Part shown: positions 27,820 through 37,770 of the stretch, one piece after another
How the letters are laid out: the number at the start of each line of letters is the position of its first letter
How positions within the stretch are numbered: position 1 is the first letter of the stretch
Origin: Chlorops oryzae
Lineage: Eukaryota; Arthropoda; Insecta; Diptera; Chloropidae
Assembly (NCBI GenBank): GCA_020466095.1
Contig: CM035806.1
Span: 61,986,059-62,050,058 of the forward strand
Reading direction: 5' to 3'
DNA length: 64,000 nt
Program-made: the position numbers and the translations under genes
Notes under the pieces: model-generated
Database searches by the model: none
What the model saw: only the letters and a program-made list of their open reading frames with translations
Told to the model about the DNA's origin: nothing

Positions 27820-30601
27820 GTGTTTTCCCACGATGATCGAGATGCATCGCTGTCCAACAGATATATCATGCGCTTGAAAGTCTGAATATTTCTCAACACT
27901 TGAACGGATTCGGTGGGGGTTGTACTACACAACAGGCGGCGATTGGCAGGTAATCTTCCTGTTGCATGCATTGATAAAAATTGGAACTGCTCAATCCAAG
28001 TTCCCTTGTAACGTGAAGGCAAGTCTAATCCGGGTGTTATATCTAAAAGCTGTGGCAGGTAAATTTCGGCGTCATTAGTAGAGCATATGTACGTTTTGAA
28101 TTTAATTACATCCATGTTTAACAAGATGCACTCAATTGGCTCATTATAAGCTAATGTTATTGTCAATGGCATGATTTGGCTAGGAGTGGTTGACAGCTGC
28201 AATTTCTCTAACCACTGTACGGTGGCATAGAAGGGAACAGGGCTATTTGTGTACCACTCCTGAGTATCATATGGATAAAGTCCATAATAAAAAGTTGGAA
28301 TCCAAGACATATCCCAGTTTGTCCATTGTTCATGCATATCATATGCTGCAATATGACCATAAAATCTGCCCACTAATTCATTTTTCACATCAGCTAACTC
28401 GCCTCTGCGTGATATTGATGGCCAAATATCGTTGTATCCTGCCCAGTCGCGGGTGGGAATGTCGTTGTTATGTAGATAAGTCGAATAATTTAAAGATGTA
28501 GCTACAGCAGCCATGTGCAACCATGAAGCAATGGCAGCTGCACTATGGAATACATATTCAAGATTTCCTCGTTCCATTAATCCAGACATGGTAGCAACGC
28601 GAATCATTGAACTAGTTGTGCAGATGTAGTACATAGTAGTGGTGTTCGTTCTGGAGCGAGTCCTGTCTAGTATTACCGGGTTATTATCTGCGTCAAAGTT
28701 TATTTTTGCTAGTCCAGAGGGAGGCAAGTGGCTTGGGGATAGTGAGGCTGCATTGTACCCATACATTAAATTCGTCATATCACTAATCCCGTTGTCTGAA
28801 AAATGGTTCTTTGTCAGACTTAAAAAGCGACTGCCATCAGCAAGGGGCGTAACGTCGTCATGTGTAGCCGTGGTTAGGTGAAACGCCCCGGATAAAGGGG
28901 AGTTGTAGTTATATCCCTTCCGTTTACTGTTAGGATGCACATACAATCCTGGCCTGTTCGCTAATATCATTTCAGATGCTCTCCCAAGTGCGCGAGATGC
29001 TGTGCCTTCAACTGTTGCCTCCTTCCTCATTGTTTCCCAGGATAAAGCAAGATTGTGCAAAATGTTCTGGAGATTTGTTGGAGTAAAATATGTGACCCAC
29101 ACGTTACCAAAATCTACAGGAGTCACCCGCTGAGCTCCGGTAAATATAGGAATATCGACCCCGAAGACTCTAGTTGACCTTGGGCATCCAAAAGACGACA
29201 TCTCCGTTAGCACTAGTATAATGTGCTTAGGCCCTGAGATATGTACAGTTGTTGATGCGGGAATATTTACGCTGTTTCCGCTCAAATTTTCTGAACCAGA
29301 CACTTTGTAATTGTGAGTATACGATGCAGCTCCGTAAGTTAACCCAGAGTCAAAATAGCTAGCGATAAATTCACGCACGTAGCAGCTAGCGAGTATTGCA
29401 TTAGAAATGGGTACTGCTATCCAGTCAGCATCTAAGCGTTCCGCTTTAAAGGGGGGTCTAGCGTCACATTCATTCTGTTGCCCTGCATCATGGCTAGAAA
29501 CGTATCGAGTGGGGTCGCTAACAGAGTGTAAACCCTTGGAGCGGGAGGAATGCGAGCTACATTTATATGTCCTGACTCTAATAGCACGTTCCTCATAAAT
29601 TGGACGGTTGTAGGGTCGACGGTACTCGATTGGCCGGATAGAGAGTGAATTAATAAAAGGTTCCTTACCATTGGAGCGACATCATACACTGTTGATGTGT
29701 CCTTGTCAAGTCCCTTAGTCAGTGCATATCTGTTAGATGGGGCTTGGAGTAGCGTATTCTTGATTGATGAACGGATAAAGGCTGGGGTATTTTCTGACAA
29801 GGTTTCAGCCAAGATAGTATATACTTGAGATCTATGAGCACCGAGCTGTTCATCAGCTTCGGGCATGCAGGCAGTGGTAACAACGCGAACAGGCACATAC
29901 GTGATAACACTTCTTGCAGTCAATGGGAGAACCTCTTCTTCTTCGTCGGCTTGGGACCCGATTGATGTCGTTTCAAGATCTGCTTGGGTCGAGTGGTTTG
30001 AAGGAGTGCCAACGTTACCTTCAACAGGGGAGCTGGAGTCGGTAGGTTCTAATTCCGATACACTGGGACGTGCCGACACTACACAGTTAAGATTTACGCC
30101 TATAACAGGGCCCTTACTTTGAAATTTCATTAATTTTGCATAGTGTTGCTGTACTGTCAGGAACCCTTCGTATCGTGTAAATATGTATATTCCGTCTTTG
30201 TATCCTCTCTGTACGATAGATGGGGCAAGCGCCAATTGGTCAGGAGTAGGAACACACACACTATCCGGTTCAGTCGCTGGGCGTGTACTTTCTATATCTT
30301 GTCGAGGAATAGCGATGAAGAGCGGCTTTTTTGTTATCCATGATGCAAGATAGGAAGAAGTAGTTGACGCAAACGTTGTATATGAAGTTGTATTTACACC
30401 GATCTTTCTGATCAAATCCTTGCCAGCAGGATAATCCTTCAATGAGTAGTGACGGCCTCCCACAACTGGTGGAGGGGCATTTAGCCAGTCTTTGATATAC
30501 GTGTTTTCTTTCTTGGTTTCACTTATATTGGATGTACTAGAATCAGTTAAGGCATCGTTTTCATGGGTTATCCCAATGACGGCACTAGGTTGTGCGGCCA
30601 T
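27820..30601 (-). pseudogene. Totivirus-like coat protein, main part (endogenous viral element)
   Basis: Two minus-strand frames, 30601-29432 (389 codons, ATG at 30601) and 29378-27789 (529 codons; open further upstream), read as one long coat-like protein with a single frame change close to a G6 run near 29450. They continue across the Polinton to the stop at 12152-12150, giving roughly 1000 residues, a coat size usual for insect toti-like viruses. The first part has a Ser/Glu-rich acidic insertion (about residues 185-225). There is no signal peptide. Absence of a polymerase signature here, the downstream -1 heptamer and the RdRp-like ORF support the assignment. Apart from the frame change and the Polinton, no stops are seen, so the copy is not old. 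Confidence 0.68.
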
Positions 30602-30702
30602 ACTTTAGCTATTTAGTTTCGATTATGTGTTATTGTTGATCTCCAAAGACATCGCCCACAACCTACCACCAGTGGAGCAAAATGAACTTTACAGCCACGG
30701 TG
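30602..30702 (-). other. Viral 5' leader segment joined to BEL-1 primer-binding site
   Basis: About 100 nt between the coat ATG (30601) and the inverted BEL-1 primer-binding site. No match to BEL-1 leader sequence is seen, so it is presumed viral 5' untranslated sequence. Confidence 0.5.
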
Positions 30703-31057
30703 CCGGCTCGAAGGACCACAATGTTTTTTCCTTGAAATGGGTGGACTGTAAATATAGTAATTGAGTTTGACTCGTGCAGAGCAACAAATCAAATTCACCG
30801 TTGAAAAGAAAGAAAAGCCGAATTAGAAACACGAATAGTTAGCTTTGAGCGATGGAGCGCTTTATTACCTGCTTCCAGGATGGAGAAACAGGAACTGAAC
30901 TTTCAAGTTCAGTTGTCTTAAAGTTAGACTTAAAGACTAAAAGTTGCTTGGAAAGCGAAATAGCAGCGGTATCTGTCTTTGAAGGCTTCTCTTTTTAATT
31001 CTCTTAGGTGTTATCAAAATGAGATAAAAAAGGGTTGCCAATCTGTTGGCCTAAACA
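30703..31057 (-). repeat. Inverted BEL-1 LTR with primer-binding site
   Basis: The LTR, 336 bp, is at 31057-30722 on the minus strand, followed by TTG, then TGGTCCTTCGAGCCGG (30718-30703), where BEL homology ends and viral sequence starts. Relative to 6377-6380 there are two extra bases (TG) at the LTR/PBS boundary. The boundary equals the end of plus-strand strong-stop DNA. Confidence 0.85.
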
Positions 31058-31282
31058 TCGCCGCCCGCCTTGCAGGATATTGCAATAAGTACCGACTAAG
31101 GCCATGGAAAAATGGCAATGCAGTTCCGGTGCGAGACCCATTGGAATGATGAAAGAGAAGCATTCAAAGAGGAGTCCATTGGAATTCTGGAAAAGAGAAG
31201 TAATAAATTAACTGTCGTTTGCATATGCGTAAGGTGCCTTTTAATTCAATGTGGATATGTATTATTTCATTTATATATATTT
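31058..31282. other. Unassigned filler between BEL fragments
   Basis: 225 bp of sequence matching neither the LTR nor the BEL-1 leader. A + frame at its start (YCNKYRLRPWKNGNAVPVRDP) looks protein-like but I cannot place it. Confidence 0.4.
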
Positions 31283-31492
31283 TTTTTTTCTCGTTTCGCA
31301 TCGAATTCACCATAAAGTGCCTCTTATTTAGCACCAATTCCAATCACTGCCATCTTCGACTAGAATATTTCTTTCCTCTTATCATCTCATAATGGCGTTT
31401 GAAGCATTCATCCGAGCCACTGATAATTTGATGGAATTCGAAGCCAATTTTAATACCATTGAGGTAGCTCGGCATTCCGTAGCTTCGCTAGA
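31283..31492 (+). repeat. BEL-1 leader/gag-start fragment
   Basis: Nearly identical to 7333-7543 (end of leader, gag ATG and the first roughly 34 codons), then switches abruptly after GTAGCTTCGCTAG into BEL-2 sequence. Confidence 0.85.
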
Positions 31493-33358
31493 TCATCACC
31501 GTGCCCTACGACCGGTCTCTTCCGCACCCGACAAAGCCTAGTACATCCAGATTGCCATCGATAATTTTGCGTTTGGTAAAATTAAATTTAAGCGTGGGCG
31601 AGTATATTCGTTAATTTTACTGAAATATTATTAAATATTTTTTCGTTTTTTCACTCCGGAATCGCGTTGCTTGAGCTCTGTGTTAACGTTTCATGTTCGC
31701 CTCCAAAATGGCTTTTAATCTACAATTCAATGTTGCGGTGGAGCAGCTTAAGAGCTACTATGATGTGATTATGCGCTCCAATCCCTTGAATCAAACCGAA
31801 TCGCTCATCGAAGTTAAAATTGAGGAAACTGACTCTTGTTGGCAACGTGTTCAAGAGACTTACAGCCGCGCTCTCGCACATGACGAATGGACTGCTGAGG
31901 TTGCCGCCAGTGCTCTAGTTACTTATAATGAATGTCGCGATCTCCATGTTACTGCTCGAGCGCAGCTGAAGGATATGTTACGGATGCATTCCCACGCACA
32001 TCAACCATTATCCAGCTCACAGGCGCCTCCCCAATATGCTGAGATGCCGCCAGAAGATAACTTTATTCGAGTGCCCCCTTGTGACGTCCCGAATTTTTCC
32101 GGAGGGTACAATGAGTGGCCAGCGTTTCGTGATATGTTCACAGCCTTATACATCAACAATCCAAGGTTGCCACCCGTACATAAGCTCTACTATCTGCATT
32201 ACAAAACGACAGGCGCCGCAGCTGCGATTGTTAAAAGATATCCATTATGCGGCTCGAATTTTATCCATGCCTGGGAGGCTCTCAAGACGCGCTACGAGAA
32301 CAAGCGCATTTTAATCGATCATCAATTAAAAACCTTGTTCGATCTGCCGCCTATTGAAAACGAAACCAGCGAGGGAATTTTGAAAATACAAACGACGGTC
32401 AACGGTTGTATCACCCTGATGAAAAGTCAAGGAGTTGTCGATTTTTTTGATGCCATGCTCGTCCATATTTGCTCCAGCCGCCTGCCAGCCTCTACGATCG
32501 CACATTGGGAGCAGTCGCTTTCATCGCATCGAGAGCTGCCGACTTGGAAACAGATGAACGAGTTTCTCAGCAATCGTTATGAAGTCGTCGAACGCCTTTC
32601 GAGCTTCACGGAAGTAAAAGCGCCGGTTCTATCAGCAAACCAGCCAACTTCATCGACCTACGCGTTCCACACACAAGAGCAAATACCAGGATCGTGTTCC
32701 TCGTGCAATAGAAATCACCCTCTACGCCAATGCTCTCAATTTTTGAAGATGCCAGTCGCGGAACGTTTTCAAATCATCACAGAACCAAAGCGTTGCTTCA
32801 ATTGTCTCGCTACCAGTCACCAACGATCCAATTGCCCCAGTCCACACAACTGTGCGAAGTGCCAACAACGACATCACACTTTGTTGCATGTTTCGAGCGC
32901 GGCTGCAACACCGGACAACAAAGTCTCTACCCCCCCATTGACATCTCCCCCGGAGATGGGCCCGTTTCCGACGAGCCAACCGCCGCATTTTCGTGCGCAA
33001 CCAGAGGCTTCGAGCTCCGTGAGCATCCCCTCCCCGTCACAGGCACACGCACACGTCTCCATCAGCCAGACTCAGGCGCCTTTGCCAACGGTTCGGGCGC
33101 TTTTAGATCAAGGTTCGCAGAGGAAATTTCTTACTGATCGACTGCAGCTGCATTTGAATTTGCCAACGACTCATAAAATCTGCAACGTCTCTGGCATGGG
33201 TGGCCAATGCACCCAAATCGCGAAAAAGAAATGCACCATCACGCTCGACTCGCCTCGTTCTTCGTTCAAGGAAGAAATCGACGCCGTGGTGTTGCCGAAA
33301 CTGACCAATTGGCTTCCGGCCAAAAGGGTCTCCAATTTGGATCCCCACGAGATCTCAT
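31493..33358 (+). pseudogene. gag: BEL-2: leader, Gag and protease start of a second BEL/Pao family
   Basis: The ORF 31693-33372 (559 codons) starts MFASKMAFNLQF. It has a DUF1759-type Gag region (VPPCDVPNFSGGYNEWPAFRD, HAWEALKTRYENKRILI), Cys/His knuckles (CSSCNRNHPLRQC, CFNCLATSHQRSNC, NCAKCQQRHHTLLH) and the beginning of retropepsin (ALLDQGSQ...). It is related to, but clearly distinct from, BEL-1 Gag. RT, RNase H and integrase are missing: the frame is cut at about 33358, where an inverted BEL-1 LTR end begins, and stops 14 nt later. The structure parallels the BEL-1/virus chimera: a forward gag/pro part followed by an inverted LTR. Confidence 0.8.
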
Positions 33359-33421
33359 CGTTTTTTCCTTGAAATGGGTGGACTGTAAATATAGTAATTG
33401 AGTTTGACTCGTGCAGAGCAA
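33359..33421 (-). repeat. Inverted BEL-1 LTR end fragment
   Basis: 63 bp matching 30723-30785, that is the inner (U5) end of the LTR in reverse orientation, starting within one base of the LTR edge. It is cut on the right by the hAT-like element. Confidence 0.8.
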
Positions 33422-34864
33422 CATGGGCGTAGCCAGGAATTTTTTTAGGTCTTTTTTCGAGGACAATTTCTCAAAAATCAATGAAAAAACGAGGAAATTT
33501 TTTTGAAACAAAAAGTAGGACACATTTATTAACAATATAATATTGAGAGATACTTTAAAAGTATAATTTTTTGGTTTCTGAAAGAAGAGAAATATCGTTA
33601 GTATATGAAATGAATCAAATCGATTTTATAAATTTTTACCATTGATTTCGCGTTTTATAAATAGCAAGGTGTCATTTTTTCGATTTTTTCAAAATCGTCC
33701 GACAAATATGAAATCACATTTTTTTTAAAGAAAAATCTTCAGTCCTCAATTAAAAATAAAGAAATTTTTTTTTCCATGTGTAGAAGAAGATATGGAGCTA
33801 TATATGTAGCTTTTTCGGGAAAATTTATTTTATTTATGTGTCGTTTGCATACAAAGTAATTAATTAACGGGGGTTATGTTGATGTTTTTTCATGTGATTG
33901 ATAAGTCTCTAAAAAAAAAAATATAAATATTAAATATATCAATAAGGTTCTGGTCTGTATAGCTTTAAAACCGTCGAAATTCGGAAATGCTCATTTTGGA
34001 AATCGTTTGCCACACCCTAAAATAAACTCGATTTAATAGTTAGTCCCCATTTCGGAAAGACCTTCAATTACCTTTCAAAATTCTTTTGCCCCAAGCAAAA
34101 AGGACCAATATTATGGAAACTATCAAGGAAAAACGAAATTCCCCATACAAAAAAATCGTGTTTTTTGCCATTTTCAGAGCACGATGCCACCCCTTAAAAA
34201 CATTTTGTTTTGAAAATCTTTTATATTTTTAATTTTGTCATAATATTAACTTTCGAAAATCAGTTGGCCCACAGAAATTGCTAAGCAAATTTGGCTGTAC
34301 TGAAGTAAAATATGTAACAATGCAACTGAATAATTTTACGATGATAATCGGTTAGAAACAAGCAGTTTTGCCTCTCATTTGCACTTTTTATGACATAAAA
34401 AAGAGAAGAAGAAGAGAGAATAAGAAGTTTCCCCCTTATTTTTACTAGATTTCCTTTTCAATAAAATTAAGATGATTTGTAAGCTAAAATTAAGATGACT
34501 TTCTACTAAATATTTCTTCACTCTTTTCCCCTGTTACTCTCCTTGGTCGACATGCAATTTAAGATGGAAATCCTCTTAAATTTAGGGGACATTTTTCGCT
34601 CTGTGCGTTTTTCTGCAATTTTGCGAATTGTCCTCATTTTTTATAAAAATTTTCATTGATACTCCTTTTTTTCCGCTTTTTTCCTAAATTGTCCTCGTTT
34701 TTTACGAGAATACTCTTTGAAAAGTCCTCGTTGTTTCAGCATTTTCTCCAAATCTCCTCGAGGACAAAGATTAATTTTTTCTTAAAAAACGCAGAATTTT
34801 TCGAGGACATTTGGCTTAGGTTGGGGCATTTGCCCCTACCTGACCCCCCCTGGCTACGCCCATG
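33422..34864. mobile_element. hAT-like non-autonomous DNA transposon
   Basis: The 1443-bp unit begins CATGGGCGTAGCCAGG and ends with the complement CCTGGCTACGCCCATG. The interior is AT-rich, non-coding, and contains repeated words such as TTTCGAGGACA and GTCCTCGTTTTT. The GGGCGTAGCCAGG terminus resembles hAT ends, but the 8-bp flanks (CAGAGCAA and AAGCTTTA) do not match, so the element or its flank was rearranged. Confidence 0.6.
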
Positions 34865-35130
34865 AAGCTTTAATAAATGTATTACGATATGTTTTTGCTT
34901 AATGTGTAAGAATGTTTTCATTTTGTAATAAATCTACATACATTATTGACTACGGCTACGAATTTGATTGTACATAGAATTAAGTATTTTTTCTGAAACA
35001 GTGTGATCAAAAAGTTATGTGGACAGGGAAGGCCTAAAAGAACAATTTTTATTTCTCCTCAATATTGAACATATGTATGTAATGTACTCGACAATCTCCC
35101 AAAATTAAAATTAAAAGTGGGAATTCATTT
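34865..35130. repeat. Dispersed repeat, inverted relative to 61130-63480
   Basis: 34865-34905 matches the complement of about 63430-63480, 34917-35040 matches the complement of about 62190-62310, and 35040-35080 weakly matches the complement of 61130-61170. On the right copy a mariner (61173-62183) and a 1.1 kb repeat (62300-63418) split these blocks. No gene. Confidence 0.55.
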
Positions 35131-35410
35131 CACAACAGCAGAGCTAAATAGTTCGCTGCCATAGCATGCTTCTTTTTTCCTCGTGCTATATGCCTATGTT
35201 GAAGCAGCGTAGCTCTTACACATTGCAGGAATTAGGAAGAAGAAGAGTTAGACCTACACTCCTACATGATTCGAGTGTCCTATCATCGATTTAATAGACG
35301 TTACCACGTCAAACAAATAAGGGTCTTATACATATATTACTATATACGTCACTCTCATAGATTTTGGGCGGGACATTCCGCGCAACTTAGAAAGAGTGTT
35401 ACTCGGCAGG
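35131..35410. other. No feature recognised
   Basis: AT-rich sequence between the dispersed repeat and the left arm of the large inverted repeat. The ORF at 35266-35460 has no recognisable features. Confidence 0.4.
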
Positions 35411-36402
35411 CAAAAAAAAAGTTGGCAGTTATGGAACTGCCGTTGGAAGTGAAAACATAGAATGTGTATTGAAGTTTGAAATGCATAATATTTGATTTAA
35501 AATTATTAAAATCAATCTGGATTTTTACATTTAATGAGACTCAGAGAAACAATTATAGGCATGTTATATGTAAAGTATTTTTTTATTTTATTATTGAAAT
35601 ATATTGCTGGCTGCACAAAGTTTTAACAATTAATTACACTGCTCAACACTAAATTTTCCTTTGACTTGAAACCAACTTTTTTTTTGTCGTATTTGTTTCG
35701 CTGAAGCAAAATATATGCTTTAAGTTTGAAAGTTAGCTCGCGTTTTTTAAATATTCGCTAAGAAAGGTTTTGCGATTTTTTGTCAATATTTTTTAGTCGT
35801 AGTTTTATCGTTCGACCGTTTCAAAAAATTTAATTCATATAAAAGAAGAGTAAATATACAGCATATCCCTCATACATATCGGTTCAACAGCTTAGGAGCT
35901 ATAGGGCGATAAAGGCAAAAATTTTAAGAAATTTTTAACAACTTTGTACAAAAACTTGATTTCAAGCCCATATAATTTCTGAAGAAGATTCGGTATTCAG
36001 GTTTAGGCTATCTTAAGTAAATGAGTGGATTTCTAAGAGCATTTCAAGACCCAGAAAAAGAAAATCCGATGAGTTGTTCATATTTGAATTGGGTTTTTAG
36101 AAAAAATGAGACGAGTTTTTTTCGCCAGAAAATATTTTATATATTTTAGTTTCATTTGATTTTTCATCGTCGTCTCTATCATTATCCGAGGACACCGGAG
36201 ATACAATATGTACAATACAATATGTTGCATGCCCAGTGACAATACTAAGAATCACAACGTCGAGCTTTCGTTTTCTATTAGTACCCAGCGGCCAAAGTGC
36301 TGCTTACAGAAGCGATGAACCGTCCCAGCGGCCAACAATGCCTACCGCCTACAACCGCCTACCACATGTTCAATTTCGGTGCTATGATTCGATGTGTACA
36401 TA

Positions 36403-36571
36403 AGGGAACGTGTCCAAACTACGTGAACCATTTTTTACTACTTTTTACCCCCCTCCCTCCCCTCGGTGACAATCCGTAGAATAATTTAAGTGAGCAATTT
36501 GTCCAAGTGTAGTACTTTCAGGACCCCCCTCGCCCCCCCTAAAAGGGTCACGTAGTTTGGACACGTTCCCT
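36403..36571. mobile_element. MITE with 24-bp TIRs (left-arm copy)
   Basis: AGGGAACGTGTCCAAACTAC at the left end returns inverted at the right end (GTAGTTTGGACACGTTCCCT). The 169-bp interior contains C-rich tracts (CCCCCCTCCCTCCCC). The second copy is at about 55772-55939 in the other arm. Confidence 0.75.
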
Positions 36572-37197
36572 AAAAACGTTCATAGGAAAAGTGCATAGCG
36601 CATTGAGATATCCTGAGCATTTAAAAATTATATGTAAACACATTGGCATGACTATGTCCAGCGCTGATCAAAAATGCCACCAGTGGCAAACATTTTTTTT
36701 GCCTTTCGCACACATAGATTGCGTGAGCGAAGAAGAGAAAAATTTTAGTCTATTGCGAACAGTGTTGCCGATTTGTGTATAATTATACGAAATGCGTATC
36801 TTTTTGAACGCTTTGTGTAATTTGTGTATAGAAATTTTTCAGGCCATTTTGTGTATAATTTGGTCTGCTTTTGTCTTTATTTTTTGAAAACATGAAATAT
36901 CAACCAAAAATTGCGTGAACCATAAAAACTCCTCCATTTCTGTACATATTTTGTGAAATCATATATCGATATATTATTCCATCGACATTTTTCTTACATC
37001 CATAAATTGTCTTCTTAGAAAACTGAATATTTGTTTGATTATGGCAGATGCGATTGGTTGACGTGGATAAGTTTATATTTATTTAAGAAATGGACACGTG
37101 GTTAAGCGTGTATCTAACAAGGTAGATAATTGGTCTATTTTTTGTATTTAATATTCCAATCTTAACAACAATTAAATATTTTGCTATTAAGACCCGT

Positions 37198-37542
37198 TGT
37201 TGCCGCCATTAGGAGCCAAGATCTCAGTTATCAATATCTTTTCTTTGCTTATCGAAATATCGATTAAAACTTAACAGCAATATTGTAAGCTTTTTCATTC
37301 TTAAAAATCGTTCGCCATAGTTGGTTCGATTCGTGCTTTATACTTTTCTTTGACGTAAATCAAGTCGCGTTTAAAAGACAAATTCTTTTTTAGTCTCTCA
37401 ATTTCGTTTTTAAATCTAAATCCTTCGTTTGACTTCTTAACTAAATTCGAAATTTATGTAAATAATGAAATAAAAAAAAAACAAACATTTGAAATAAATC
37501 GAAATAAACGTGATTCTAAGAAAATCTGTCTTTGCGTCAACA
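37198..37542 (+). repeat. BEL-3 5' LTR
   Basis: Begins TGTTGCCGCC, ends GCGTCAACA. No difference from the 3' LTR was seen by eye. Confidence 0.93.
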
Positions 37543-37770
37543 ATTCTAAAAAAGAATTTGTATAATCAAAGTCCGAACTAATAAGTGAGCTCTAACGCGC
37601 GCGAATAAAAGACTCAATCGTTTTAAATTAAGCTGTAAGCTTCGGGTTTTCATTTCGCGGAAATTTAAGCACGCGGAATTCATAAAGAATTTCTACGTAA
37701 GTCCTAACCTCTAATAGGACACGTGATCGTGCTACCGAAGTAGCCTACTATTAGTGGACATAACGGCAAG

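Larger units (their letters stand above)
6041..31057. mobile_element. BEL-1/totivirus-like chimera with a nested Polinton
   Basis: Read along +, the unit is: BEL-1 LTR (6041-6376), primer-binding site, leader, gag, pol broken off near 11560, an antisense totivirus-like segment (about 11560-30702, interrupted by the Polinton 12460-27813), then an inverted primer-binding site and inverted LTR (30722-31057). Both outer ends are therefore the same LTR terminus (TGTTTAGG / CCTAAACA). The flanking 5-mers differ (ATAAC left, TCGCC right), so a clean target-site duplication is not visible. This is the expected product of retrotransposon reverse transcriptase jumping between its own RNA and viral RNA. 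Confidence 0.75.

Noticed and set aside
33422..34864. Continuation of BEL-2 or BEL-1 sequence
   Set aside because: Perfect CATGGGCGTAGCCAGG inverted ends define a separate DNA transposon with no retroelement coding sequence.
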